Positions 8,525 through 18,166 are shown, counted from the first letter of the stretch. The stretch: DNA of 64,000 nucleotides from Lentisphaerota bacterium (GCA_015061525.1 SUWK01000001.1:1-64000), one strand, 5' to 3'. The notes: generated by a model from the sequence alone, not told the origin. Translations and numbers: made by a program.

Positions 8525-10561
8525 TTACTTCCCATTCGGGAAGGCTGAACGCATAAGTTCGTGAACAGCTTCCAATGATTCACACGGAAATTCCCGGTTG
8601 ATTTCATTCTGCAGGACTTTTACAATCGGGAACCAGCGCTGCTTATCTGCCAGTTTGCCAAGCATTGTATTGCGGGACATTGTAACCAAACGCTTGTAAA
8701 ACAGATCTGCTTCGCGGTTGGAACGCAGTTTCAGACAACTGCCGCCGAAAAGATGGATCAACGCCCGCAACTCCTCATCATCAGCCAATTGTCCGGCTGC
8801 CAGAGCCATTTCCGCAGCCAGATAACGGTAGTGAAAACGCATGTGGGCTCCTACTGTAAGATGGTTTTTGGCAGCATTGAAACCGGGAACTGTTGCCGGG
8901 CGGTGGTTTTGACAGAGCTGCCATTCTCCAAATTCAACTTTGTAAATGCAGTCGATGCATCCTTGTATATCTTCTCCGTAATGCCCCGGGAAATAGTCAG
9001 GTGCGTTTTGAGTACCGGATAATTCCATGCCCTTATGCCGGAGAATTTTTGCGGCATTATACATCGCCAGTGCCCGTTCATTGCCGGATAATTTTATGTC
9101 CGCAGATTTTTTGAGCAGTTCAAGATATTGTCTGATAAATATTTTGTGTTCATCCGGCATATATTTTTCGGCAAGATCAAAACGTTTTTCGCGGAATGCT
9201 CTGCGTGCAGCAAGATAACGCAGATCGCGGGTGATTTGCGGCTGTTTGTACGGATGCGGATTGCTATCTGCAGAAATAGAAATATCAGCATCAATTTCAT
9301 CCAGCATCTCTGACAATTCATCAAGAGTAAGATATTTTTCCGCTATGGTGAAAAGGTCATCGCGTTGTTCAGCTTGCAGGAAAAATTTTGCCGCATCGGA
9401 AAAATCCCGGCGCATAATCATGCTTGTACCGAGCAGACCGTAGATCTCCTTGCGGAAGTTTTCCGGAGGATTGTGCTGGTTTTCGCTGATTTCCAGAAGA
9501 TCGTTGCGATCCTGCGGATCAACTTTCTCTGCCAGCTTCAGCCACTCTTTGAGTTTTCGGACTGTTCCGGGAGTATTGCCGCTGTGTCTGGCAATGCGTG
9601 CTTCAAGATAAGTGGAGAGCAGGGTCGGTTTTTCCAGAATGGCGATAAATTCTTTGGCTTCTGTTATATCACCGTCAACATAGGCATAATAGGCACAGAT
9701 GTCGGCATTGCGGAGTTTGAATGATTTTACCATCATCCGGAAACGCGGTGAATTATCAATCATCGCCAGAAATTCCCGGCAAAACGGATCATTTACAAGA
9801 GCAAAGTATTGTCCGTCATCAAGTTTGTTGATCTTATCCAAACTTATATTGCCAAGAAATTCCAGGTCACTGCCGCACAGTTCCGCCTCTGCTGCCCGGC
9901 GGATGACACGTGCCATATTAGTTCCGAAACGGATTTCCAGTGTGTATGAGCGCAGAGCCAGTCCAGCCGTATCAGCAAAACCGGCCCGGACTGCATTGCG
10001 GCAGTTGTCGTAATGAGTGTGTAAATCTTTTTTAAAGTGATTACCCAACATAAAGTGTACCCACGCCGTGCGGTAGTGGCGGCGTTCCGGAGGAAGAGCA
10101 AGCAGCTTTTGCCATGCCGGAGGAATATGATCAGACGGACGGTTCACAAAAAGATAGGTGCGTCCTTCAAGAAAGAGCTGGAACTCCATCAACTCTTCCG
10201 GAAGATCTTTTTCCGGGGATGAAAAATGATTTTTTATTCCGCGGTGTTTGGCGAGCAGTCCTTCAAAATCACTGGTCAATGCCGCTTGCTTTTCTTCTGA
10301 TATATCCGGAAAATTTTTCTTGACTGCCTCCATAAAATCTTTTCTTTCAGCATCAATAGTGGATATCCCGGTGGTAAAGCTGCCGGTAGCCGGGATCAAA
10401 TCATGTAAATTGTTTAAAAAACGCTTGATGGCACTTTTTTGTGAAAGGAATGTTTCATATGGCGTTTTGTCGCTGATGTAAGACGGCTGAACATATGGGG
10501 AACATGCCAATGCTCCGGATATTGCTGCTGTTACGCAGAAGAAAGTAAGATGACGTTTCAT
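8525..10561 (-). CDS. Large predicted lipoprotein, unrecognised
   Basis: 678 aa. The N-terminus MKRHLTFFCVTAAISGALAC is a lipoprotein signal with Cys at the lipobox. The rest is rich in helical segments with Ala/Leu/Tyr spacing suggestive of tetratricopeptide or related alpha-solenoid repeats (ADICAYYAYVDGDITEAKEF; GLLGTSMIMRRDFSDAAKFFLQAEQ). No catalytic motif was seen. Its ATG overlaps the stop of the upstream DUF3142 gene by four bases (ATGA), so the two are translationally coupled and probably work together at the envelope. Confidence 0.7.
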   Translation of the reverse strand: MKRHLTFFCVTAAISGALACSPYVQPSYISDKTPYETFLSQKSAIKRFLNNLHDLIPATGSFTTGISTIDAERKDFMEAVKKNFPDISEEKQAALTSDFEGLLAKHRGIKNHFSSPEKDLPEELMEFQLFLEGRTYLFVNRPSDHIPPAWQKLLALPPERRHYRTAWVHFMLGNHFKKDLHTHYDNCRNAVRAGFADTAGLALRSYTLEIRFGTNMARVIRRAAEAELCGSDLEFLGNISLDKINKLDDGQYFALVNDPFCREFLAMIDNSPRFRMMVKSFKLRNADICAYYAYVDGDITEAKEFIAILEKPTLLSTYLEARIARHSGNTPGTVRKLKEWLKLAEKVDPQDRNDLLEISENQHNPPENFRKEIYGLLGTSMIMRRDFSDAAKFFLQAEQRDDLFTIAEKYLTLDELSEMLDEIDADISISADSNPHPYKQPQITRDLRYLAARRAFREKRFDLAEKYMPDEHKIFIRQYLELLKKSADIKLSGNERALAMYNAAKILRHKGMELSGTQNAPDYFPGHYGEDIQGCIDCIYKVEFGEWQLCQNHRPATVPGFNAAKNHLTVGAHMRFHYRYLAAEMALAAGQLADDEELRALIHLFGGSCLKLRSNREADLFYKRLVTMSRNTMLGKLADKQRWFPIVKVLQNEINREFPCESLEAVHELMRSAFPNGK

Positions 10562-11658
10562 TTTTTTGCAATTTCCTTAATGGTTACAGTTAATGGATCG
10601 TATTTATTCAAATCAATATCATTTGGGCATCGCAGCCACAGATATGGTACACTCATTCCATCCGGCGGCAAAGTCAGAGTCAATGTGTGGAGTCTGCGGT
10701 CAGCTGCGGCATGATTGAATGTATCAAAATCCAGTATTTTGAAATTTTTATTCCATTTGAGTTCCAAAGTAACTTTTTCTACAAAATGTCCCCGGTTTTT
10801 CAAAAATAAGTGCCACGCTCCATCCGGATGTTTCTGCCAGTCGGGAATTATTCCGGGGGTATATTCACCTTTGCAGGCAGACATTACGGTATTGATGCTT
10901 ACGGTGTCACGTTCACCGGGCAAGCCCAGCCGGAATGCGATAATACCGCTCATTTTCGGGAATTTTTCGGCATGGCGGATAAGTTCCGGGAAAATGTGCA
11001 GATCCGGCTTTATGGTTTTACCGTTTATTGTATGAGTATAAAAGGGCAGGGCGATTTTGAACGGACGGTCGAATGTTCCGGCATTTTTTATCGCCTCAAG
11101 TGCGGTATTGCGGTCAATAATGAAAAAATCATTTCCATCTTTTTCCAAGGCATGTACCTGTACGACAAAATAATCACACGCATCAGCAAGTGATTTGAAT
11201 TCTTTGTGATGTCTGAGATGACAAGGCAGAACCGTTGCAGAAAGACGGTAATCCGGAAGTTGTTTCCGGAGCTGCTGCATTAAAGATGTGTAATAACTCA
11301 ATTTGAATTCCGGGCAATCCAAATCTATTTGCAATGATCTGCATGCTGCCCACGGGGTATGAAGTTTGATTACGGTTTTTGCCAGTTCTTCCGTTTTTCT
11401 GGTCATGTTTCTGATATGTATACGAATCACCGGTGTTGTCCATGCCGGCTCAAGGAACTGTTCAGGAGACACTGTCATCTGTCTGCCGTCATTTTCCAAC
11501 TCTCCGGCAAGGCAGTAAGTTGTTCCGGGAGTTTCCCGCTGCCATTTGAGAACTGTATCACGGATAAGCTGATTATTCAATTGTCTCTGCCAGATGTAGA
11601 AATCGACTGCTTTTGATGCGATTGGCAAAAGCAATATCAGTAACACTGTTTTTATCAT
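10558..11658 (-). CDS. DUF3142 family protein
   Basis: 366 aa with a signal peptide (MIKTVLLILLLPIASKAVDF). The start of the mature protein, VDFYIWQRQLNNQLIRDTV, and the central pattern (QIDLDCPE; SLADACDYFVVQVHALEK; IALPFYTH) fit DUF3142, a family expected to adopt a TIM-barrel fold related to glycoside hydrolases. No enzymatic activity is established for the family as far as I know. It is coupled by ATGA to the following large lipoprotein. Export and pairing suggest an envelope glycan or polymer function; this is an inference. Confidence 0.7.
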   Translation of the reverse strand: MIKTVLLILLLPIASKAVDFYIWQRQLNNQLIRDTVLKWQRETPGTTYCLAGELENDGRQMTVSPEQFLEPAWTTPVIRIHIRNMTRKTEELAKTVIKLHTPWAACRSLQIDLDCPEFKLSYYTSLMQQLRKQLPDYRLSATVLPCHLRHHKEFKSLADACDYFVVQVHALEKDGNDFFIIDRNTALEAIKNAGTFDRPFKIALPFYTHTINGKTIKPDLHIFPELIRHAEKFPKMSGIIAFRLGLPGERDTVSINTVMSACKGEYTPGIIPDWQKHPDGAWHLFLKNRGHFVEKVTLELKWNKNFKILDFDTFNHAAADRRLHTLTLTLPPDGMSVPYLWLRCPNDIDLNKYDPLTVTIKEIAKK

Positions 11659-11742
11659 CTGCAGAACCTTCGGCTATATTTTTCGTGGATTTAGAAATAT
11701 ACTGTTGAAACAAGCCAAATGCAAATGATTAAATGAATATTT

Positions 11743-11784
11743 TATAAAAAATAACGGCTCCGGAAAAATTATTCCGGAGCCGTT
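11743..11784 (-). terminator. Terminator after fabG
   Basis: A perfect 13 bp stem, AACGGCTCCGGAA (11753-11765) and TTCCGGAGCCGTT (11772-11784), is followed on the minus strand by ATTTTTTATAAAA. It lies 18 bases after the fabG stop and ahead of nothing else on that strand for 80 bases. Confidence 0.85.
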
Positions 11785-11801
11785 GGAACAGTAGAATAAT
11801 C

Positions 11802-12548
11802 TTACATCAGCATACCGCCATCCACATTGATGACTTGACCGGTGACATAGTCTGAATCAGGTGAGCAGAGGAAGTATACCACGTTAGCCACGTCTTCCGG
11901 TTTGCCGCCGCGTTTGGCAGGGATAATAGTCAGAAATGCATCGCGGGCGGCTTGGGGCAGCTGAGCAGTCATATCAGTTTCGATATAACCGGGAGCAACT
12001 GCGTTGACTTGAATGTTGCGGGCGCCGAATTCTTTGGCTGTGGTTTTGGCAAGAGCGATTACACCGGCTTTACTGGCGGAGTAGTTTGCCTGTCCGACAT
12101 TACCCATTCTGCCGACAACGGAGGCGATATTGACGATTTTTCCGGCACGTGCTTTCATCATCGGACGAACCGCGGCTTTGGTAAAGTTGAAAGTACCTTT
12201 GAGGTTGACTGCGATGACGGCATCCCACTGATCTTCGGTCATTTTGAGCATCAGAGTATCTTTGGTGATACCGGCATTGTTGACCAGAATATCCAATTTG
12301 CCGAAGTCGTTGACCACTGCGGCAACGGTTGCTTCAGCGTCTTCAAATTTTGCGACGTTGGCGGCGTAGGCTTTTGCTTCAAATCCGGCTGCGTTGAATT
12401 CATCTGCAGTCTGCTGGGCGGTTTCAAGCAGGATATCAACGATAGCAAGTTTAGCTCCTTCTGCGGCAAGACGGGCCGAAATCGCTTTGCCGATACCACG
12501 GGCACCACCGGTCACGATGGCGACTTTTCCTTCGAGTTTTTTGCACAT
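11802..12548 (-). CDS. fabG: 3-oxoacyl-[acyl-carrier-protein] reductase
   Basis: A 248 aa classical short-chain dehydrogenase. It has the Rossmann motif GGARGIGKAI near residue 15, NNAG at the centre, catalytic Ser followed by Y-x-x-x-K in SVVGRMGNVGQANYSASKAG, and the C-terminal DGGMLM ending typical of FabG. In the family it reduces 3-oxoacyl-ACP with NADPH in fatty acid elongation. It has its own promoter overlapping the end of trmL and a strong terminator, so it is probably monocistronic; no fab or acp genes adjoin it. The AAGGAG site precedes the ATG. Another SDR substrate is possible but less likely. Confidence 0.9.
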   Translation of the reverse strand: MCKKLEGKVAIVTGGARGIGKAISARLAAEGAKLAIVDILLETAQQTADEFNAAGFEAKAYAANVAKFEDAEATVAAVVNDFGKLDILVNNAGITKDTLMLKMTEDQWDAVIAVNLKGTFNFTKAAVRPMMKARAGKIVNIASVVGRMGNVGQANYSASKAGVIALAKTTAKEFGARNIQVNAVAPGYIETDMTAQLPQAARDAFLTIIPAKRGGKPEDVANVVYFLCSPDSDYVTGQVINVDGGMLM

Positions 12549-12590
12549 AATTTTTTCTCCTTATTCAAATGTTGAGTTGTATACCTATTT

Positions 12591-12619
12591 AAAATAACAC
12601 CAAATGAAATATTTTTCAA
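12591..12619 (-). promoter_or_regulatory. Promoter of fabG
   Basis: On the minus strand: TTGAAA (12619-12614), a 17-base spacer and TATTTT (12596-12591), about 43 bases upstream of the fabG start. The -35 overlaps the trmL stop codon. Confidence 0.5.
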
Positions 12620-13086
12620 ATTTCCAGTATATTCCGGTTTTGCCGCATCGCTTCGTAAAGCGTGATACTTACCGCATTGGCGAGATTCAAACTGCGGCTG
12701 AATTCCCCGGGCATGGGGATTTGCCACATGTCCTGCCGGTAATTTTCATAAAACTCCGGCGGCAACCCGGCTGATTCTCTGCCGAAAACCAGATAATCAC
12801 CGATTTGAAATTCAGCATCAAAAAAATTTTTTTCTCCGTGAGTGGAAATAAAGAATATCCGTTCCGGAGTTTCAGAACGCAGAAAACTTTCCCAGTCCGG
12901 ATGGATCAACGGATTCAGGTGCTGCCAATAGTCCAATCCGGCGCGCTTGAGATATTTGTCTTCCAGAGAGAAACCCAGCGGTTCAATCAAATGCAGACGG
13001 CAGTTTGTTGATACGGCAAGGCGTCCGATGGTCCCGGTATTTTGCGGAATTTCCGGCTGAAAAAGTACGATATTGAAGAAATTCAT
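12616..13086 (-). CDS. trmL: tRNA (cytidine/uridine-2'-O-)-methyltransferase TrmL-like
   Basis: A 156 aa SPOUT-class methyltransferase at the usual TrmL length. The N-terminus NIVLFQPEIPQNTGTIGR, the central LVFGRESAGLP and the C-terminal IPMPGEFSRSLNLANAVSI are the three SpoU/TrmL motifs forming the trefoil knot that binds SAM. The known role is 2'-O-methylation of the wobble base (position 34) of leucine tRNAs. It begins with ATG overlapping the rsmB stop by one base (TAATG), so it is cotranscribed with another RNA methyltransferase. Confidence 0.9.
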   Translation of the reverse strand: MNFFNIVLFQPEIPQNTGTIGRLAVSTNCRLHLIEPLGFSLEDKYLKRAGLDYWQHLNPLIHPDWESFLRSETPERIFFISTHGEKNFFDAEFQIGDYLVFGRESAGLPPEFYENYRQDMWQIPMPGEFSRSLNLANAVSITLYEAMRQNRNILEI

Positions 13087-14420
13087 TATTTCACCTTGCG
13101 CATTTTTGCCATGAATAGAGCATCACAATTGCCGTCTGTACTGTCGATCCGCAGCATCCCGGGAACGATTTTTCCGGTCAGAGGATGGTCAAACGGATCA
13201 AGTTTATATTCCTCATGCCGTTCAAGAAAAGCGCGTACAATAGATGAATTTTCCGCATCGAAAAGAGAGCAGGTCGCGTAAACAAGCACACCTCCCAGGC
13301 GGACTGCTCCGGCATAATTTTCCAGAATACTCAACTGGGTCGCAGATAATTCGGCAATGTCCTGTTCCTGAAGTTTCCATTGGGCACCCGGGTTGCGCCG
13401 CCAAACTCCGGAACAACTGCACGGAGCATCCACCAATACTCCGTCAAATTGATGTTTGCCGCGCCAGACTTTACCGTCATGCGGTTTGGTTACGATATTC
13501 GGGAATCCGGCACGTCTTGCCCGTTGGCGCAAATCATCCAGCTTGGCAGCCCTGATATCTCCGGCGGTCACGGTTCCTTTCCGGTTCATCAATTGCGCCA
13601 GATGCAAGGTTTTGCCGCCGGCTCCGGCACATGGATCAAGCCATCTCTCTCCCTGTTTCGGTGCGGCGACGATACTGACACACTGACTGGCAAGATCTTG
13701 AATTTCAAACAGACCTGCTTTGAAACTTTCCAGAGTATAAAGATTTATTTTCGCACGGACTTCCAACGCATCCGGCAACACCGCATGAGGGGTGATTTCT
13801 GCTCCGTTGGAACGCAGCTCTTCACAGACTTTTTCTCTGTCTGCACACTGCAAACGTATCCACATCGGTGGACGGGAAGAGAGCATCTTCAGAAATTTTT
13901 CCCGATCAAGGTCTTCCGGCAGCATTTCAGATATCCATTCCGGGAGCAGATTGTTGTCTGTTATCCGCAGATCACAGTTGAAATAGGTTGCCATCTGATT
14001 GGCTCTTGCGCAGGGATTATGCAACGCATGGGGCAATGACGGCATATTACCAGCTTGGGCAATGGCAACAGCATGCTGGTGATCTCCGGAAATGAAACAG
14101 CCTGCCATCAGCAATGCAGACAATTCCCGTGCTGTCAGGCGGATATTTCCTGACTCCACCTCCTGCAGCCGTTCAAGCGGCAGGTATTGACGGATAAAAC
14201 CCCAGAAACGCAGTGAAGCGTAGATCGTTTCGGAAATAAAAGCACGGTCACGGGAACCGCAGCGGCGATTTTCACGGAAGTAGGCAGCCAGAATCCGGTC
14301 GGACGGCTGTTGTCTGCCGAAGCCGGAAGCAAGAACCTTGCGGCAGGCATCATTGAGCAAATTGAGCTGTGCCCGGAATTTTTCCGGAGCTATTGATTTT
14401 TTATCACGATAGTCTTTCAT
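13086..14420 (-). CDS. rsmB: 16S rRNA (cytosine-C5)-methyltransferase, RsmB/NOL1-NOP2-Sun family
   Basis: 444 aa. A helical NusB-like N-terminal region (RDRAFISETIYASLRFWG) is followed by a SAM-binding fold (WLDPCAGAGGKTLHLA) and the two catalytic Cys motifs, DAPCSCSGVWRRNP and YATCSLFDAENS. In the family it makes m5C967 in 16S rRNA. The track's 486 aa ORF begins in A/T-rich upstream DNA; ATG at 14420 (MKDYRDKKSIAPEKFR) is chosen because conserved sequence starts there. No clear ribosome binding site precedes it, and a TATATT at 14436-14431 lies only 10 bases upstream of the ATG, so a leaderless transcript is possible. Other m5C enzymes of the same fold cannot be fully excluded. Confidence 0.85.
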   Translation of the reverse strand: MKDYRDKKSIAPEKFRAQLNLLNDACRKVLASGFGRQQPSDRILAAYFRENRRCGSRDRAFISETIYASLRFWGFIRQYLPLERLQEVESGNIRLTARELSALLMAGCFISGDHQHAVAIAQAGNMPSLPHALHNPCARANQMATYFNCDLRITDNNLLPEWISEMLPEDLDREKFLKMLSSRPPMWIRLQCADREKVCEELRSNGAEITPHAVLPDALEVRAKINLYTLESFKAGLFEIQDLASQCVSIVAAPKQGERWLDPCAGAGGKTLHLAQLMNRKGTVTAGDIRAAKLDDLRQRARRAGFPNIVTKPHDGKVWRGKHQFDGVLVDAPCSCSGVWRRNPGAQWKLQEQDIAELSATQLSILENYAGAVRLGGVLVYATCSLFDAENSSIVRAFLERHEEYKLDPFDHPLTGKIVPGMLRIDSTDGNCDALFMAKMRKVK

Positions 14421-14488
14421 AATGCCTATTAATATAATCCATTCTTTCGTTTTTTTCCACAAAAAAACAAAAAAAAACATGCTGTTGC

Positions 14489-14517
14489 TTGAAAAAACTG
14501 TTTTTTTATGGTATTGT
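14489..14517 (+). promoter_or_regulatory. Promoter of the sodium/solute symporter gene
   Basis: TTGAAA (14489-14494), a 17-base spacer and TATTGT (14512-14517), giving a leader of roughly 140 bases before the ATG at 14664. The leader has an AAGGAAAGG ribosome binding site near its end and no clear riboswitch fold. The rest of the 14421-14663 gap is A/T-rich. Confidence 0.5.
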
Positions 14518-14663
14518 AAAGAACTTTGAACTTTTTTATTTCTCATCGGGAAATAGAATCGCGGTAAAAAAGTATTCTGTCAAGCAGGGGACCGGATGCT
14601 TTTAACATTACAAAAGTAAACTATCAGCTCATAATTAACAAAAAGGAAAGGAAAAGTTTAGTT

Positions 14664-16751
14664 ATGATGTCGTTAATTGGTGCCCTAACACGGCAGGTCG
14701 AAATCAATCAATCCGGTATGCAATTATTGGATTGGGCGATTGTAATCGGATTTATCGTATTTTTGACCGGTGTGCTGCTCTATTGCAACCGCTACACGCG
14801 TAATGCGGCAGACTTTCTTGCTGCCAACCGCTGTGCAGGGCGATATGTGATGAGTATTTCAGAAGGTATTGCCGGTTTCGGTTTGATCAGTGCTGTCGCA
14901 ACGTGGGAAGCATTTATGAAAAGCGGTTTTGCCGGAACCTGGTGGGCGATGATCAACGCTCCATTTTCCTTGATTCTCGCATTGGTTGCCTGGGTTACTT
15001 ACCGTATGCGCGAAACCCGCTGTTTTACGCTTGCCCAGTTCTATGAAGTGCGTTACAGCCGCAAATTCCGGGTCGGTGCCGGTTTGATCACTTTTTTGAG
15101 CGGTGTGGTGAACTACGGTATCTTTCCGATGGTGTCCGTCAAATTTCTGATGGCGTTCTGTCAGATTCCTGAACATGTGGAGTACCTGGGAGTCAACTGG
15201 AATATTTACGGTATTTTGTTGGCTTTCAGTATCGGTTTGGGCATATTTTTTGCCACTTGCGGCGGTCAGGTCGCGATTATGGTTACCGACTTTATTCAGG
15301 GCATCCTTTGCAACGTGGCATTCGTGATTTTTATTTTCTTCATTTTCAAACTTGGTGATTGGGATGTTTCCGGCGGCTTTGTCAGTTGGAAGCAGATTGC
15401 CGCAACACTGGAAAAGAGTGAAGGAATTTCGCAAATAAACCCGTTCCAGAATACCAGAACTGCAGACTTCAATATATTCTACTATCTGATCGGTTTTGTC
15501 AGTTTGTTCTATGCCCGCGGCGGCTGGCAGGGATCTGCAGGGTATGCGGCTGCTGCAAAAAATCCGCACGAACGCAAAATGGCTGGTGTTATGGGAACCT
15601 GGCGCGGATTGGCACAGAGTTTGATGCTGATGCTTTTCCCGTTGGCAGTTATCGCCATTATGAGTCCTGTGCTGCCGGAATTTGCCGAGCTGCGCGGAGT
15701 TATCAATGACAAGCTGGCGATGATTTCCAATGCTACAGAACGTGGACAACAGATGGTGCCGATCGCGCTTTCTCTGATCATGCCTTCCGGGTTGCTCGGA
15801 CTTTTTGTGGCGGTCATGTTTGCTGCCATGCTTTCTACCGATGATACCTATATGCACAGTTGGGGCTCGATACTTATTCAGGATTGTATCATGCCTTTCA
15901 AAAAGAAACCTTTCGGTCCCAAAGCGCACATTTGGGCGTTGCGTCTGGCTATTATTGCTGTCGGTGTTTTCGGCTGGTGCTTCAGTTTCTTCTGGGTACA
16001 GGAAACTCCGGTGCTGCTCTTCTTCAGTTTGACAGGTGCTATTGTTTCCGGAGCAGGACCTGCTATCATCGGCGGTTTGTATTGGAAACGTGGTGGTACG
16101 ATTGCGGCCTGGGTCAGTTATATCTGGGGCGCGACCAGTGCTGTGACCGGTATCGTTCTGCAGCAGACTTGGTCAAAAGGTCTTGGGCAGTGGCTTATTG
16201 ATCATTTCAATTGGAATTGGATCGCTGACTTCACCAACAGCAACGGCGAATATGTTTTTCCGGTCAACGGTCAGTATATCAGTTTCTTCAACATGATTAC
16301 CTGTACGCTGCTTTATGTGATCATTTCACTGCTGGAACACAAAGCCGGTAAGCCGGACTTCAATTTGGAGAAGATGCTTCACCGCGGTATTTATGATACT
16401 AACCAGGAGCATGTCGAAAAGAGTAAAGTTAATAAAATTGAAAAAATTTTCGGTATTACTCCGGAGTTTACTTTGGGAGATCGCTTGATCTATGCCGCCA
16501 GTATCTTGTGGACGATCATCTGGTGTGTGGTTTTTGTAGTTTACACGTCACTTTACTTCTCCGATGCGTTGAATGATGACCACTGGTTGTCGTTGTGGCA
16601 TGCAAAAGTGTACATCACTCTTATCCTCGGAGTGATTTGCACTGTCTGGTTTCTTGTCGGTGGAATCGTGGACGTTATCGGTCTTTTCCGTGCTTTGAAC
16701 AATTCGAAACGGGATGACAGAGACGACGGTTCTGTTGCAGAAAAGGCGTAA
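14664..16751 (+). CDS. Sodium:solute symporter (SSS family)
   Basis: A 695 aa membrane protein with about 13-15 hydrophobic helices. SSS hallmarks are the N-terminal N-A-A-D-F-L-A-A-N-R segment (the substrate-gate region after helix 1), VATWEAFMKSGFAG in the second helix region, and GGQVAIMVTDFIQG, the family's G-G-x-x-A-x-x-x-T-D-x-x-Q signature. The C-terminal ~130 residues hold a charged cytoplasmic loop and two more helices. It is preceded by a long leader and followed by a strong terminator, so it is monocistronic. The substrate (sugar, carboxylate or other) is not predictable. Na+ coupling fits the Na+-type V-ATPase subunit encoded 5 kb downstream. Confidence 0.85.
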   Translation: MMSLIGALTRQVEINQSGMQLLDWAIVIGFIVFLTGVLLYCNRYTRNAADFLAANRCAGRYVMSISEGIAGFGLISAVATWEAFMKSGFAGTWWAMINAPFSLILALVAWVTYRMRETRCFTLAQFYEVRYSRKFRVGAGLITFLSGVVNYGIFPMVSVKFLMAFCQIPEHVEYLGVNWNIYGILLAFSIGLGIFFATCGGQVAIMVTDFIQGILCNVAFVIFIFFIFKLGDWDVSGGFVSWKQIAATLEKSEGISQINPFQNTRTADFNIFYYLIGFVSLFYARGGWQGSAGYAAAAKNPHERKMAGVMGTWRGLAQSLMLMLFPLAVIAIMSPVLPEFAELRGVINDKLAMISNATERGQQMVPIALSLIMPSGLLGLFVAVMFAAMLSTDDTYMHSWGSILIQDCIMPFKKKPFGPKAHIWALRLAIIAVGVFGWCFSFFWVQETPVLLFFSLTGAIVSGAGPAIIGGLYWKRGGTIAAWVSYIWGATSAVTGIVLQQTWSKGLGQWLIDHFNWNWIADFTNSNGEYVFPVNGQYISFFNMITCTLLYVIISLLEHKAGKPDFNLEKMLHRGIYDTNQEHVEKSKVNKIEKIFGITPEFTLGDRLIYAASILWTIIWCVVFVVYTSLYFSDALNDDHWLSLWHAKVYITLILGVICTVWFLVGGIVDVIGLFRALNNSKRDDRDDGSVAEKA

Positions 16752-16768
16752 ATTTGCGATGATGCAGT

Positions 16769-16798
16769 GCGGCGGGAGTTTTCCCGCCGCTTTTTTTT
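16769..16798 (+). terminator. Terminator after the symporter gene
   Basis: An 8 bp G/C stem, GCGGCGGG and CCCGCCGC (16769-16790), with loop AGTTTT and a run of eight T at 16791-16798. A classic intrinsic terminator. Confidence 0.9.
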
Positions 16799-16807
16799 GT
16801 TTTTATG

Positions 16808-16836
16808 TTGCAAAATAAGTTTAACCGGGGTATATT
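16808..16836 (+). promoter_or_regulatory. Promoter of proA
   Basis: TTGCAA (16808-16813), a 17-base spacer and TATATT (16831-16836), directly after the symporter terminator and 46 bases before the proA start. Confidence 0.6.
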
Positions 16837-16882
16837 AATGTGATTTTATATTCGGATAAAAAGCATATGAATGAGGTGAAAA

Positions 16883-18145
16883 ATGGATGTCGTTGAAATG
16901 CAGCAAGTGTTGGAGAGTATCGGTAAAAAAGCACGCCGGGCATCTGCCGCACTGGCAGTTCTTCCGGCGGATGCGAAAACTTTATGTTTGAATTGCATGG
17001 CTGATGCAATTGTTAAACATGCCGGGGAGATCGCAGAGGCAAATGCCAGGGATATTGCCAATGCCCGCTGTAATGGTATGGATGAGGCAAAAATAGATCG
17101 TTTGACACTTACTATGGCTCGCATCGAGGCTATGGCGGATGGATTGCGGCAGGTGGCGGCACAAAAAGATCCGGTGGGTAAAGTTTTGTCGGAAAATATC
17201 CGTCCGAATGGTTTGAAGATAACTAAAATTGCCGTGCCTTTTGGTGTGATCGGTATTATTTACGAGGCCCGTCCCAATGTCACTGCTGATGCAGCCGGTA
17301 TTTGTATTAAAGCGGGAAATGCTGTCATTCTGCGTGGCGGCAAGGAGGCTTTTGAGTCAAATACCTCGATCGCAAGGGTTCTCAATGAAAGTGCCGCCGG
17401 ATGCGGTTTGCCGGATGGAGTCGTCCAGTTGATTCCGTGGACAGATCGTGAAGCTGTCAAATTGATGTTGAAAATGGATCGGTATATAGACTTGGTTATT
17501 CCGCGCGGCGGGGAGGGGCTGATCCGCACTGTGGTAGCAGAAGCAACTATGCCGGTTTTGAAACATTACAAAGGTGTCTGCCATCTTTTTGTGGATGCGC
17601 AATGCGATATGGATAAAGCTGTCAAAATCATTGTTAATGCAAAGTGTTCACGCCCTGCTGTGTGTAACGCTTTGGAAACTTTGCTCATCGACCGTTCTAT
17701 ACTGCCGGAGTTTGCTCCGAAAATTGCGGCTGAACTGCTTCAAAAAGGAGTTGAATTGCGCGGAGATGCCGCATTCTGCAATCTGGTTCCGCAGGCATTG
17801 CCGGCTGTAGAAGATGATTATCATGCCGAGTATCTTTCTTTGATTCTGGCGGTGAAAAGCGTTGATGGAGTTGATGATGCTGTTGAGCATATCAATACTT
17901 ACGGGTCGCGGCACAGCGACGGGATCTTGAGTACTATTGAGGAGAATATAGCATATTTTACCAAAAATGTTGATTCATCAACTGTTTATGTTAATGCATC
18001 CACCCGTTTTACCGATGGCGGCGAATTTGGTATGGGAGCTGAAATCGGTATCAGTACTGACAAACTTCATGCCAGAGGTCCGATGGGGACGGATGAATTG
18101 ACTACCTACAAATATATCGTTACCGGAGATGGTCAGGTAAGGTAG
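16883..18145 (+). CDS. proA: Glutamate-5-semialdehyde dehydrogenase (gamma-glutamyl phosphate reductase)
   Basis: 420 aa, the normal ProA length. It has the family blocks PFGVIGIIYEARPNVTADAAG, AVILRGGKEAFESN, the segment around the catalytic Cys (AKCSRPAVCNALETLL) and the C-terminal FTDGGEFGMGAEIGISTDKLHARGP. It reduces L-glutamyl-5-phosphate with NADPH to the semialdehyde, the second step of proline synthesis. proB is not adjacent. It starts with ATG after GAGGTG and is transcribed from its own promoter; the next gene has a separate promoter. Confidence 0.95.
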   Translation: MDVVEMQQVLESIGKKARRASAALAVLPADAKTLCLNCMADAIVKHAGEIAEANARDIANARCNGMDEAKIDRLTLTMARIEAMADGLRQVAAQKDPVGKVLSENIRPNGLKITKIAVPFGVIGIIYEARPNVTADAAGICIKAGNAVILRGGKEAFESNTSIARVLNESAAGCGLPDGVVQLIPWTDREAVKLMLKMDRYIDLVIPRGGEGLIRTVVAEATMPVLKHYKGVCHLFVDAQCDMDKAVKIIVNAKCSRPAVCNALETLLIDRSILPEFAPKIAAELLQKGVELRGDAAFCNLVPQALPAVEDDYHAEYLSLILAVKSVDGVDDAVEHINTYGSRHSDGILSTIEENIAYFTKNVDSSTVYVNASTRFTDGGEFGMGAEIGISTDKLHARGPMGTDELTTYKYIVTGDGQVR

Positions 18146-18166
18146 GAAGTTTTTTTGTGTGATCGC

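Noticed and set aside
14859-15929. 356-aa minus-strand ORF inside the symporter gene
   Set aside because: Antisense shadow of a membrane-protein gene; His/Gln-rich, with no recognisable domain or ribosome binding site.
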